Source of the DNA: Lactococcus allomyrinae | GTDB taxonomy: Bacteria > Bacillota > Bacilli > Lactobacillales > Streptococcaceae | DNA: 64,000 bases | Assembly (NCBI RefSeq): GCF_003627095.1 | Contig: NZ_CP032627.1 | Coordinates: 186,001 to 250,000, forward strand | Reading direction: 5' to 3' | Shown here: piece after piece, positions 24,956 to 33,499 of the stretch | Layout: every line of letters begins with the position of its first letter | Position numbering within the stretch: position 1 is the first letter of the stretch | Notes under the pieces: model-generated | Databases searched by the model: none | What the model saw: only the letters and a program-made list of their open reading frames with translations | What the model was told of the DNA's origin: nothing | Program-made: the position numbers and the translations under genes

Positions 24956-26350
24956 ATGGCAAAAAATAAAAAGATAGTAAACGGACAGCTCTCGTTCTTT
25001 GACTTATTGGCAGGGTATGAACGTGAAGCAGTTGAAACACAAATCACTGTTCCCGAAATTAAAGGAATTACTGGAGAACTTTTTGATTGGCAAAAAGCAC
25101 CCACTGATGCCTTAAAAGCTATTTTACTAGATAAGGAAAATGAAGATTATAAAAATCAACGTGCTTTCTTCATATTTGGTGAAGTTGGTGTCGGGAAAAC
25201 TTATATCTCATGTTATATAGCAAAAGATTGGCAAGGAGAAGTAAAAATTATTGCGCCAATAGGAACACACAAAAATTGGAAATCTTGTTTAAAACTTTTT
25301 GGCGTTGAAAACGCTGAAATAGTTGAGACTATAGATTTTGATATTTTCACAACGATTGACCCAGAAAATTTATTAATTATTGTGGATGAAATTCATAATA
25401 ATGTAAAAGATACAGAGTGGCTAAATTTGTATTCGTGCTTTGTAAAAGCAGGGGTAACCTTATTAGGATTGACAGGCACACCTTTTGAAAAGCAAATTAA
25501 TGTATTTGCGAAAGCAGCATTAATCCTTTCAAATTTGGACGTCCCTCGATTAAAAGCCGGACAAGTGAAAAAATATTTATCACAAGTCGTTCCTTATCAT
25601 GGTATATCCCTCTCTAAACCTGCTGAAAATATCCAGCCTCATTACATTACAAAGACGAAAGAAATTGCGATTGAAATGAGTTCGGAACAACGTGCGTTCT
25701 ATGATTTTATGGTTGCACGTACTGGTAAATTGGATATTTCAAACTTTCAACTCGCAAAAGCGACTGATAATTTTGTGGATTTTGGAGATACCGAAACATT
25801 CTTTACTAAGCGAGATACAGGACGCTATTTTGTAGGGTATAAAGCAGAAGATAAATGCGAAAATCAAAAATTGGTAGCATTGAGAAAAGAAACTTTCACT
25901 TTATCTGGTAAGACTTTAGTCTATGTCAACACGAAAAAAGCCTTAGAATTCCTAGAAAAAGAAGGATTTGATACTTTAACGTTTGAGGATAAAGAAAAAA
26001 CAGAAGAACTCATCCATCAACACTATGAAACCAAGGATATTCTTGTTGTTTGCACAACAGAGGTCAAAGAAGGGATAAATCTTGATGAAATAACCAACAT
26101 TATTTGGTATCAAACTCCAAAAAATGCAGTAGATTTCACTCAATGCAACGGACGGATGCTTCGTGGTGTTCCAGAGAAAGATACTGTTAAAAATGTTATT
26201 CAGATTTTTTCTCATAACACGATTCAAGAAAAAGTGGCTAATCAATTAGCAGCTGTGGTTACAGGCAATAATATATCTATTGCTTCTGAATCTTCAGAAA
26301 CATGGGAAACGCGTCTGGAAGCTTTCTTGAGAAATGTACAAAGTATGTAA
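24956..26350 (+). CDS. SF2 helicase (phage type)
   Basis: 464 residues from the ATG after TGGAGGAATACTGAA. Helicase motifs are visible: Walker A GEVGVGKTYIS (about 75), DEIH in IVDEIHNN (about 142), motif III GLTGTPFEK, and motif VI QCNGRMLRGVPEKD (about 395). The N-terminal NGQLSFFDL could be a partner-binding peptide. It would unwind DNA in the element's recombination or replication together with Bet and SSB. Preceded by a CCCAAAGGG/CCCTTTGGG leader hairpin. Confidence 0.85.
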   Translation: MAKNKKIVNGQLSFFDLLAGYEREAVETQITVPEIKGITGELFDWQKAPTDALKAILLDKENEDYKNQRAFFIFGEVGVGKTYISCYIAKDWQGEVKIIAPIGTHKNWKSCLKLFGVENAEIVETIDFDIFTTIDPENLLIIVDEIHNNVKDTEWLNLYSCFVKAGVTLLGLTGTPFEKQINVFAKAALILSNLDVPRLKAGQVKKYLSQVVPYHGISLSKPAENIQPHYITKTKEIAIEMSSEQRAFYDFMVARTGKLDISNFQLAKATDNFVDFGDTETFFTKRDTGRYFVGYKAEDKCENQKLVALRKETFTLSGKTLVYVNTKKALEFLEKEGFDTLTFEDKEKTEELIHQHYETKDILVVCTTEVKEGINLDEITNIIWYQTPKNAVDFTQCNGRMLRGVPEKDTVKNVIQIFSHNTIQEKVANQLAAVVTGNNISIASESSETWETRLEAFLRNVQSM

Positions 26351-26441
26351 TAACACTAACCATAAAAGGAAAACAGCTTCTTTGGTGGTGTTTCTCTTTT
26401 ATAAATTATTAAACTAACAATTATAAGGACATAAAAATAAA

Positions 26442-26855
26442 ATGGGATATACAAATTATTTTACAACAACTAAAAAAGACTTTAATTCTGAATTTATTGC
26501 TTTAGCACGAAAGATTGTTGAACTATCTGACGTTTCTACTAAAGGCTGGGATGGAACGAAGAAGGCTGAGTTCAATCTTAAAACAATTTCCTTAAATGGG
26601 GATGCAAGCAATCAAGAAGATTTCGAGACGTTCGAGTTATCTAGGTTTGCTTATGATTTTCGAACAGATGACTACTATTTACCGTCTGAACTGAAGTTTG
26701 CATTTACAAAAACTGAAAGATTACCTTACAGTTTTAATGGTAAAGTCACAGATAGCGAATTCATTGCAGGAGCAAATTTATTCAATAATGCTCTGGACTA
26801 TTTTAACATTGAAAAACTATCTATCGAAGAATGTGAAAACTTTGTAAAGCAGTAG
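26442..26855 (+). CDS. hypothetical protein (YTNYF type)
   Basis: 137 residues beginning MGYTNYFTTTKKDFNSEFIA. This start pattern occurs in small proteins of phages and mobile elements of unknown role. Acidic, no membrane helix. Preceded by an AACACT ... GGTGTTTCTC leader. Confidence 0.55.
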   Translation: MGYTNYFTTTKKDFNSEFIALARKIVELSDVSTKGWDGTKKAEFNLKTISLNGDASNQEDFETFELSRFAYDFRTDDYYLPSELKFAFTKTERLPYSFNGKVTDSEFIAGANLFNNALDYFNIEKLSIEECENFVKQ

Positions 26856-26870
26856 GAAGAAAGTACAATC

Positions 26871-27014
26871 ATGTTTAATCAATATACAACACAAAAAGGA
26901 ATAACTGTTACTGAATTAGTTTCAGGGTCACTCTGGATTGTTAATAATGGAAAATTACAATTTAAGTTTACTAATATCATTGATTTTGTTCGGTATATGA
27001 CAAAAGTGAAATGA
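26871..27014 (+). CDS. small hypothetical protein
   Basis: 47 residues starting 16 bp after the previous gene behind AGGAAGAAAG. Short beta-rich sequence ending in a basic tail YMTKVK. Function unknown. Confidence 0.45.
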   Translation: MFNQYTTQKGITVTELVSGSLWIVNNGKLQFKFTNIIDFVRYMTKVK

Positions 27015-27095
27015 ATTTAAATTGGTAATCCCTCATGGGACTCACAGCGAGTGGCTGATTGTCCCGAGGGGGCGTTATCTCGAAAGGAGAGGCAA

Positions 27096-27323
27096 ATGGT
27101 TACTGTTTATTCAAAAAACAACTGTATGCAATGCAGAATGGTTAAAAAATTTTTAACTGAACATGATGTTACTTTCAAAGAAATCAACGTAGATGAGAAT
27201 CCTGAGTTTATTGCTCATTTAAAAGATGACCTTAATTTCATGGCAACCCCTGTTGTTGAAACTGAAAACATCGCTTTTTATGGTTTTGCGCCTGATAAGC
27301 TGAAAGCATTAGCAAACAATTAA
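27096..27323 (+). CDS. NrdH/glutaredoxin-like redoxin
   Basis: 75 residues from the ATG after CGAAAGGAGAGG, the usual NrdH size. MVTVYSKNNCMQCRMVKKFL has the redox CxxC (CMQC), and the glutaredoxin cis-Pro is in MATPVVE. NrdH proteins reduce class Ib ribonucleotide reductase; here it may boost dNTP supply or act on another target. No nrdEF genes are nearby. Confidence 0.85.
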   Translation: MVTVYSKNNCMQCRMVKKFLTEHDVTFKEINVDENPEFIAHLKDDLNFMATPVVETENIAFYGFAPDKLKALANN

Positions 27324-27445
27324 CAATTAAATATTGCTTCATAACGAAGCCGCCTTGCACAGGGTGTCATTGAACGTGCGTGCTAAAATATTAGCTCGTA
27401 AGTCCTGATTCCCGTGAGGAACAGGCTGAGTTTAGGAGAAATGTA

Positions 27446-28444
27446 ATGAATGAATTGTCAGTTAAATTTATTCCCGCAAGTATTGAACTTGTTCAACAAA
27501 AAGAATTTGAGCAACAAATTATTGATATTGCTAATAAATATTCTAATTTGGTAGTGACTCAAGAAACATTGAAAGAATCTCGCGAAACACGGGCAGAATT
27601 GAACGGTGTGATAAAAGACTTAGAGTCTAAAAGAAAACAGGTCAAAGCTCATATCAATGAGCCTTACGAGGCTTTCGCAGGATGGCTTAAACAGGCAACA
27701 CTTTCTTTAACAGATACAATTTCAAAGATTGATGCAGGAATTAAAGAATGCGAACGGAATACTCGTGAGCTTCGATTACAAATTCTTACAGCAAATCTTG
27801 AAAAAATTTGTGAAGATAAAGAATTGCAAATTAATGGGAAAGTTATGGATTCTCGCATCTTTGATGCAGAGCTATCAAAAATGGCTTTAGCTGTTAATTT
27901 TACAAAAGATATGAACTTGACTAAAGTGGCACGCGAAAAGCTTCAAGAATTAGTAGAAGTTGAATTTAATGCTAAAAAAGAATTAGCTTTGGCGACAGAT
28001 TCAATCAATACAGTGGCTTTTAGCGTAAATCTTGAACCGCGTCCGTATCTTCAACTCTTTGTGCAGGGGAAACCTATTGCGGAAGTTTTGGTAATGATAC
28101 AAAAGGATGCACAGGCAAAAGATGAACGTAGAAGGCTTGCGGAGCAAATACAGATTGAAAAAGCTGAAAAAGCCAAGCAAGCTGAGTTAGCAAAGCAAGA
28201 AGCGACACGGCAAGCAAAAGTGATGTCTTCTGCCGAGCCACCACATCAAAAGGTTATTGACCCATATCCAGCTCAACTCATTTTTTCGATTGACTTTGAA
28301 ACTGTCGCACAAAAAGACTTCTTCAAATCAGTTATGGAAGATAATGGGTTTGAGTATGTGGTGAAATCTTTTGAATCGCGTAATCCGGAATACCTTAAAG
28401 TACTTGAACAGAAAAAAGCTCAGGAAAATAATTCTGTTGCATAA
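27446..28444 (+). CDS. DUF1351-family phage protein
   Basis: 332 residues, strongly helical (LKESRETRAELNGVIKDLES), then a Lys/Ala/Gln-rich region (about 230-265) and a small C-terminal domain. It matches my knowledge of DUF1351 proteins, common next to Bet/RecT and SSB in low-GC phages and suspected to help recombination. Preceded by a structured 120-nt leader. Confidence 0.7.
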   Translation: MNELSVKFIPASIELVQQKEFEQQIIDIANKYSNLVVTQETLKESRETRAELNGVIKDLESKRKQVKAHINEPYEAFAGWLKQATLSLTDTISKIDAGIKECERNTRELRLQILTANLEKICEDKELQINGKVMDSRIFDAELSKMALAVNFTKDMNLTKVAREKLQELVEVEFNAKKELALATDSINTVAFSVNLEPRPYLQLFVQGKPIAEVLVMIQKDAQAKDERRRLAEQIQIEKAEKAKQAELAKQEATRQAKVMSSAEPPHQKVIDPYPAQLIFSIDFETVAQKDFFKSVMEDNGFEYVVKSFESRNPEYLKVLEQKKAQENNSVA

Positions 28445-28529
28445 TCTAATACACTGACCCAAAGGGCTGAAACATTACTCTTTGGAGTGGTGTCTCTCTT
28501 TATTAATTTTAAAGGTAAAGGAGAATAAA

Positions 28530-28850
28530 ATGAATAAATCTGAGTTGGGAAACCTTCTAATCGAAGTAATTTCTCCCGCAGTTTCCACACAAATTTACAT
28601 TACAACTTTCGATAATGACACCTGTCTCCATACTTGGAAGGAAGTCAAATGGAAAGGTGATTCATCCCAAGAATGGAATGAATTTCTAGAAGTTGAAGTG
28701 ACCTTGAATGAAATCTATGAAAAATTTAGAAATACAGAGAGGTCTCAAACTATTGTTGTTGTTGTTGTAGATGGTGGACTTTCAGGGAAAATTTACCGTG
28801 AAGATAATGGGTTTTGGATGCAATATGCGGAAACTCACGGTTATGCTTAG
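28530..28850 (+). CDS. hypothetical protein
   Basis: 106 residues from the ATG after AAAGGAGAA. Soluble, acidic, beta-rich (TQIYITTFDNDTCLHTWKEV). Preceded by a CCCAAAGGG/CTCTTTGG-type leader with GGTGTCTCTC. Function unknown. Confidence 0.5.
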   Translation: MNKSELGNLLIEVISPAVSTQIYITTFDNDTCLHTWKEVKWKGDSSQEWNEFLEVEVTLNEIYEKFRNTERSQTIVVVVVDGGLSGKIYREDNGFWMQYAETHGYA

Positions 28851-28860
28851 GAGAAAAAAG

Positions 28861-29024
28861 ATGATAATTTAAGAGTTCATCAAAATGGAAATGCTTATTC
28901 AATCAGAAGTAGTCATTCAAATATAGAAAGACTCATCAACTATATTCAGAGCATTAAAGTAGCGCATCGGTTTGATACATTGATTAGTACAGACTTTACG
29001 GAAGTTGAAAAAACTTTAGTATAG
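28861..29024 (+). pseudogene. remnant small ORF without a start
   Basis: An ATG with a good GGAGAAAAAAG site gives only ATG-ATA-ATT-stop. One frame over, DNLRVHQNGNAYSIRSSHSN and onward runs 50 more residues to 29024. A lost base after ATG would explain it. No function recognised. Confidence 0.35.
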
Positions 29025-29094
29025 TGCTGGATTTAGATTTGAAAATTAACAAAAAATGCCAGATATGCTGATGAGCTGTTACAAAGGTAACACA

Positions 29095-29190
29095 TAATGC
29101 TTCTAAAATCGGGCATTATACTAACAAACAATCCGTAAGGAAATTGTTATTTCCTTCGGGTATGATAATTTCCTTGGGAACGATTAAGGA
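29095..29190 (+). repeat. hairpin leader, type B
   Basis: AATGCTTCTAAAATCGGGCATT repeats the stem-loop of 22142-22163 with two changes, followed by nested AAGGAAAT/ATTTCCTT stems. Confidence 0.6.
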
Positions 29191-29197
29191 GATTATC

Positions 29198-29677
29198 ATG
29201 GAAACAACAAATAAATTGAACTATTCAGAAGTTATGGAAATAACGGATAAGGTACTGAAACGTAAACCTTGGGATACGGCTGAGCACTGTAATATCATAC
29301 ATGGGACAATTCTCTCAAAAGTTTTTGGAGAAGTCCTAGATGATATAAGTATTGAAGACTTTGACAGAATTGAACAAGCAGTTAACAAAAAAATATTGGA
29401 GTCGCTTGGTATCACTCATCAAACGAAAGAAGAAGCGTTAGCATCTGAACAGCGTATTATGGAATATTGGGGATGGGGAGATAACGTTAAAAATATTTTT
29501 AATGGTAAGCCTTATTCTGATAAAGATGGTTTTGGTTCGATTATTTCCAGATATAGAGCGGATTTTCCCTTTAAATCTGTAAGAGCAGAGAATGCTTTCG
29601 TCAGAAGTCAAACTAGAAATTTGATTCATCATTGGTATTTTATGCTCAAAGAATGCTTACCCGAAAAGTTTGAGTAG
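29198..29677 (+). CDS. hypothetical protein
   Basis: 159 residues from the ATG after TAAGGAG. Helical, acidic, with WGWGDNVKNIFNGKPYSDKD in the middle. No domain recognised. One of the single-gene units of the early region. Confidence 0.5.
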   Translation: METTNKLNYSEVMEITDKVLKRKPWDTAEHCNIIHGTILSKVFGEVLDDISIEDFDRIEQAVNKKILESLGITHQTKEEALASEQRIMEYWGWGDNVKNIFNGKPYSDKDGFGSIISRYRADFPFKSVRAENAFVRSQTRNLIHHWYFMLKECLPEKFE

Positions 29678-29791
29678 AACTATAAGATTACATCTCACCC
29701 TAGGGGACATTTTGACACCTTAGAGGTAGAGAAGTCAACTAGGATTTAAACACGCGCAGATGCGCTCTTAATTAAGCCTAGGAGGCACAAC

Positions 29792-29968
29792 ATGAAAACA
29801 ACAACTTATATCGCATTATCAGTAGTATTTATCTTTGTAGCAGCTATCTTCTTTGCTCTTATGATAATCTTCAAGACCAATACGCTCTTTTTTGGAGCAG
29901 GTATCATTAGCGGAACGATTGTAGTTTTGTTTACAACCTTTGGCTATGCACTTATTGAAGAAGTCTAA
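29792..29968 (+). CDS. small two-helix membrane protein
   Basis: 58 residues behind CTAGGAGGC. Two hydrophobic helices (about 6-27 and 33-55) separated by KTNT. No function recognised. Confidence 0.5.
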   Translation: MKTTTYIALSVVFIFVAAIFFALMIIFKTNTLFFGAGIISGTIVVLFTTFGYALIEEV

Positions 29969-29988
29969 GAAGGAGAGAAAAACTAAAA

Positions 29989-30267
29989 ATGAGATTAACA
30001 AAAGCTGATAAATTGACACTTTCTAAATTTGGTTTTTACCAAAACGACCTGCTTACTATCGAAGATTTGGATTATACCTTTCAATATAAGGGAAAATCTG
30101 TTTCATTTGTAGAAGTAAAACGCATCGCAAGTGACCCAAAACAAAAATCACTTGGACGAGAAGCCCTTCTAGTTTCTCTTGCACGCAGTGCTTTTAAAGG
30201 TAGCGTACAATTTGGAATTAAAAAGGATATTGTCGTTACCTCTTGGAATAAGGAGTGGTTACAATGA
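29989..30267 (+). CDS. small hypothetical protein
   Basis: 92 residues behind AGAAGGAGAG. Basic, mixed alpha/beta (YTFQYKGKSVSFVEVKRIAS). It overlaps the next ATG by 4 bp. Confidence 0.5.
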   Translation: MRLTKADKLTLSKFGFYQNDLLTIEDLDYTFQYKGKSVSFVEVKRIASDPKQKSLGREALLVSLARSAFKGSVQFGIKKDIVVTSWNKEWLQ

Positions 30268-30422
30268 TTGAAAATCAAATAAAAGAAAAATTAATTGTAA
30301 TACTTGCTAAACATGAAGAGGGTGTCCGTCAGATGATGGCAAAGGCAAGGGAACATCAAATTGAAAATTTAGATTTGTTTTTATCACTTGTGAGAGAAGC
30401 AAATCAACACATTATTAAATAA
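30264..30422 (+). CDS. small helical protein
   Basis: 52 residues, ATG overlapping the preceding stop (ATGA). All helical (VRQMMAKAREHQIENLDLFL). Translationally coupled partner of the 29989 gene. Confidence 0.45.
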   Translation: MIENQIKEKLIVILAKHEEGVRQMMAKAREHQIENLDLFLSLVREANQHIIK

Positions 30423-30507
30423 CACTATTACTTCTCTGTTAGGATTTAATCTTTCCTACAGGGAAGACTAGATGCTTTCGGACTTTTAACAAGAAAGGAG
30501 CATCTAC

Positions 30508-30807
30508 ATGATGACTTTTAATGATAAAATCAATTGGCTAAAAAAATATTATCCTTACAAACTTTCACGCGCATGGTATGAAGAAAATCCTGTGAGGACT
30601 TGCGCTATTTATAGACGTGAGTATCACAAATGGTATCAAGGTCAAATTGACCGTATCACTGATGAAGTACGTGCAAAAAATGCTGAAAAAACTGAAGCAC
30701 TTGTAAAGCGAAGTTTGGAGTTATTTGGGAAAAAGATTTCACAATTAACCCCAGAACAAAGACGTGTGATGTTTACTGAAGCGCTTGCATTAGCTCGATG
30801 CCAATAA
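30508..30807 (+). CDS. small basic protein
   Basis: 99 residues behind GAAAGGAGC. Basic, aromatic N-terminus (KKYYPYKLSRAWYEENP), helical C-terminus (LTPEQRRVMFTEALALARCQ). No family recognised. Preceded by a CTGTTAGGA/TCCTACAG leader hairpin. Confidence 0.5.
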   Translation: MMTFNDKINWLKKYYPYKLSRAWYEENPVRTCAIYRREYHKWYQGQIDRITDEVRAKNAEKTEALVKRSLELFGKKISQLTPEQRRVMFTEALALARCQ

Positions 30808-30827
30808 CGATGAAAGTAGGAAATAGA

Positions 30828-31036
30828 ATGACAAAAACAAAAAAAGAATACCGTGGGTATCCATTAACAACTGAGCTAGAATTTGTTCTTGATAGTACGG
30901 TAATGAAGAAGAATTAGACTTTTTATACTCAGGTGAAATGAGTATAGAAGATAAAGTTACTTTATCTAAGCTACTTGATGCTGGTGTCTCTGCTGGTTAC
31001 CTTGTCAAAACAAAAGATGGTTATGAAGCTGTCTAA
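30828..31036 (+). pseudogene. small gene split by a frameshift
   Basis: The ATG at 30828 reads MTKTKKEYRGYPLTTELEFV and stops at 30917. One frame over the text continues GNEEELDFLYSGEMSIEDKV, TLSKLLDAGVSAGYLVKTKD and GYEAV to 31036. A single-base indel near 30898 rejoins them to about 69 residues. Unknown function. Confidence 0.4.
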
Positions 31037-31144
31037 TTTAATAAAATAAAAAATAACTCTACAAGGAGCAAAATGAATTACTTTCTCCTTGTAGGGGGAT
31101 GTAGTTTAAATTTTGTTCCTTTTTCATTTTAAAGGACAAAAGAT

Positions 31145-31774
31145 ATGACAAAGAAAAATTTACAAAACGTAGCGAAGAATGCTAAAATGTACGCACACAA
31201 CGATTTGAAAGTCGTTCTCAATACATATAAACTCTCTTCCTTTACTGTAACAGAAAATGGATTTGGACAGTTCACAGGCAACTATTATGCTGTACTTGAT
31301 TATCTTGGAGTTTCTGAAAAACGATTTATCAATCTCATTGCAGAATCCGAGAATGAAGAAAAGCAATTTAATCATCTCAAGAAAAAAATAGAACGCAAGT
31401 TGGGAATGTTAAATCACTCTCAACAAGATGATTTGATGACTCAATGGGTTAATTGGTCTAATGAGACACACGCTGACCCATGCGAATCACACAATAAACG
31501 TGTTTATATCAATCGTGATGATGAAGATTGGATGCCTATTGAAATGGAATTGGCGACTTTACAGAATTCTATGAAACTTATCAAACGCGAAGCAGTTGAA
31601 CGTGCTTATTGCTTAGCAGCGCTTCATGTCTGCAAGCAAGAAAAGACACTTAGAGATTTAGCGTATGATTATGCTCTCAATTATGAATTGCTTTTGGAAG
31701 TCAACAATGACTTGTTCCAGCCAAAAGAAATTGAAGAAGACGAATTCTTTTGGAACTTCTTAAACTTAAACTAA
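31145..31774 (+). CDS. hypothetical protein
   Basis: 209 residues behind TAAAGGAC. Helical, with a central CxxxHN-like stretch (ADPCESHNKRVYINRDDEDW) and a C-terminal acidic tail (KEIEEDEFFWNFL). Last unit of the hairpin-leader region, followed by a clear terminator. Function unknown. Confidence 0.5.
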   Translation: MTKKNLQNVAKNAKMYAHNDLKVVLNTYKLSSFTVTENGFGQFTGNYYAVLDYLGVSEKRFINLIAESENEEKQFNHLKKKIERKLGMLNHSQQDDLMTQWVNWSNETHADPCESHNKRVYINRDDEDWMPIEMELATLQNSMKLIKREAVERAYCLAALHVCKQEKTLRDLAYDYALNYELLLEVNNDLFQPKEIEEDEFFWNFLNLN

Positions 31775-31782
31775 ATATCTAT

Positions 31783-31816
31783 TATGACACCTCTATCTCT
31801 CTCTTAGAGGTGTTTT
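31783..31816 (+). terminator. hairpin terminator
   Basis: ACACCTCTA pairs with TAGAGGTGT around CTCTCTCT, then TTTTATTT. Ends the early region. Confidence 0.8.
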
Positions 31817-31829
31817 TATTTGATAGAAA

Positions 31830-31867
31830 GGACTTTTTACTCGATGAAAAATTTTCAATGAGATAAT
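31830..31867 (+). promoter_or_regulatory. element-type promoter
   Basis: GGACTTTTTA with GATAAT exactly 32 bp downstream inside TGAGATAATAA. Drives the 31904-33423 operon. Confidence 0.7.
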
Positions 31868-31903
31868 AAAAAGAAAAAACGGAAATAAAAAGGATATAAA
31901 AAT

Positions 31904-32728
31904 ATGGCAAGTCCAAGTTATCAAAAGAAATTAAAAAGTGCTGTTCAGCGCTATAAAGTTCAGCAGATTAAGAAAACATCTAGGGAAGAAAATAATAAAG
32001 AGATTAAAGAAAAATGGCTCAATCAAGAATTGATGACTCCTGTTATTCCGAATATGCCACGATGTCCAAAAAATGTTGATGAATATCTGTATTTATTAAC
32101 TATTCAGTATGGAATGGCTAATAAGGGAACAAAAAACACCAATGACCGGCGTGATATTCTCTCGAATTATAGTGGCGCTTGGATTGGAGTGGAAGGTTAT
32201 GTGACGGATGCTAAAATCTTTAATGGAGTCATGCGACTTTGTATTTCGCTTCCGAGACTTGATACTTTTGATGCTAACTCTGGCAAAATTATTGATAGCC
32301 ATGTCTGGATTAAAATGAGTGATTTTCAATACAGTGATATTGATGATGGACGAATTACGAATCAAGCAATGTACGAGAGCGAAGAAAGCGTGGATGGTGC
32401 CATAAGTCTAGGAGATTTCGTCCAATTTGTTGGATTGGTTTATCCTTATGTCACAGGAAAAAAAGTGAAATATGGCTTCAATAAATTTAAAAGGATTAGC
32501 CGTGGGGGGCTAAAATTTGTTGTTGAATCTAAAAAAGGAAAGAAACAACGAATTGTTGATTCGCGTTATCCAAGATTGGGTTATTTGATTAAAGCACATC
32601 ATATCCCTGGAACGAATAAATTTGCTTATCGTTTTGCAAATTGGAATGAAATTAATAAACAAAAAGAGAAATTAGAAAATTTGTATAATGCTTACAAATT
32701 GAAAAATGGGGTTGGGGAAGAAGCATGA
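31904..32728 (+). CDS. hypothetical protein
   Basis: 274 residues behind AAAAGGATA. A basic helical N-terminus (KKLKSAVQRYKVQQIKKTSR), then a beta-rich middle with GAWIGVEGYVTDAKIFNGVM and VQFVGLVYPYVTGKKVKYGF that resembles an OB-like nucleic-acid-binding fold. It overlaps the Spx-like gene by 4 bp. No named family. Confidence 0.5.
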   Translation: MASPSYQKKLKSAVQRYKVQQIKKTSREENNKEIKEKWLNQELMTPVIPNMPRCPKNVDEYLYLLTIQYGMANKGTKNTNDRRDILSNYSGAWIGVEGYVTDAKIFNGVMRLCISLPRLDTFDANSGKIIDSHVWIKMSDFQYSDIDDGRITNQAMYESEESVDGAISLGDFVQFVGLVYPYVTGKKVKYGFNKFKRISRGGLKFVVESKKGKKQRIVDSRYPRLGYLIKAHHIPGTNKFAYRFANWNEINKQKEKLENLYNAYKLKNGVGEEA

Positions 32729-33168
32729 TAACAGTATTTGTAGGTTTGAATAATAAAAAATCAATAGGAACAGCCATTCAATGGCTCAAAGCGCATCATC
32801 TCTCTTATAAAGTAAAACACATAGAGGAGATGACTTTATCAGAACTCATTCATATTCTTTCGTTGACTGATGAAGGGACCTCTGAATTAGAAGCTAACCC
32901 TGACCATAAAGCAAGAAATAAAGCATGGCGACAGATGCATGAAGCCATAGAAAATGCAGAGAGTTTAAGAGAAGTACAGACCTTCATTCACAGTTATCCT
33001 CAACACTTTCATGGATTATTTATCGTGGACGAACAAAGATTAGTAATTGGCTTTAATGCGAATGAAATTAGATGTTTTGTCCCTCGTGAAAATCGCCATG
33101 TTTTTATTAACGGGTTACATTCAAATGAATTAAGAGAACATTTGAATGTGCGCGGATATACGTCTTAA
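32725..33168 (+). CDS. Spx/ArsC-family protein lacking the CXXC redox pair
   Basis: 147 residues, close to Spx length. The fold pattern matches Spx: MTLSELIHILSLTDEGTSEL, FIHSYPQHFHGLFIVDEQRL and VIGFNANEIRCFVPREN (Spx R92-like region). The N-terminus MITVFVGLNNKKSIGTAIQW has no CxxC, so it cannot use the redox switch. Spx proteins bind the RNA polymerase alpha C-terminal domain and redirect transcription. A mobile-element version could tune host or element promoters. Confidence 0.75.
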   Translation: MITVFVGLNNKKSIGTAIQWLKAHHLSYKVKHIEEMTLSELIHILSLTDEGTSELEANPDHKARNKAWRQMHEAIENAESLREVQTFIHSYPQHFHGLFIVDEQRLVIGFNANEIRCFVPRENRHVFINGLHSNELREHLNVRGYTS

Positions 33169-33189
33169 ATAAGATGGAGGAGAGAGAAT

Positions 33190-33423
33190 ATGTATAATTT
33201 ACTGAAACAATATCTTACAGAGAAGAATATTTTTTTAGGAAAAGAAATGTTCTCAGCTGTGTTATTGGATTTACAATTTAGAGAAGCCGGAAATACAACG
33301 CGGATTTCTAATGCTTTAGCTTATGGATTAAAGCTTTATCAAACATCAGACGGTTTTAAGATTGATAAGGACAAATTTGAATATTTATCAAGAATTTCTA
33401 CCGAGGTGTGGAAGACAAAGTGA
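33190..33423 (+). CDS. small hypothetical protein
   Basis: 77 residues behind GGAGGAGAG. Helical with a basic patch; no domain recognised. Ends just upstream of the topB promoter. Confidence 0.5.
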   Translation: MYNLLKQYLTEKNIFLGKEMFSAVLLDLQFREAGNTTRISNALAYGLKLYQTSDGFKIDKDKFEYLSRISTEVWKTK

Positions 33424-33439
33424 AACTCATATAGAAAAA

Positions 33440-33477
33440 GGACTTGTTTTAGGTGTTTTTTTCTTTTTTGAGAAGAT
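33440..33477 (+). promoter_or_regulatory. element-type promoter (divergent -10)
   Basis: GGACTTGTTT with the -10 equivalent GAAGAT 32 bp downstream (TGAGAAGAT). The spacing is kept although the -10 is weaker. Upstream of topB. Confidence 0.5.
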
Positions 33478-33499
33478 AGAAAAAAGGAGACGAGATAAA

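Noticed and set aside
27096-27323. Complete class Ib ribonucleotide reductase operon
   Set aside because: Only the small redoxin is present; no nrdE, nrdF or nrdI nearby.
20415-31110. CRISPR array from the repeated leaders
   Set aside because: The repeats are separated by whole genes, differ in length and sit directly before start codons.
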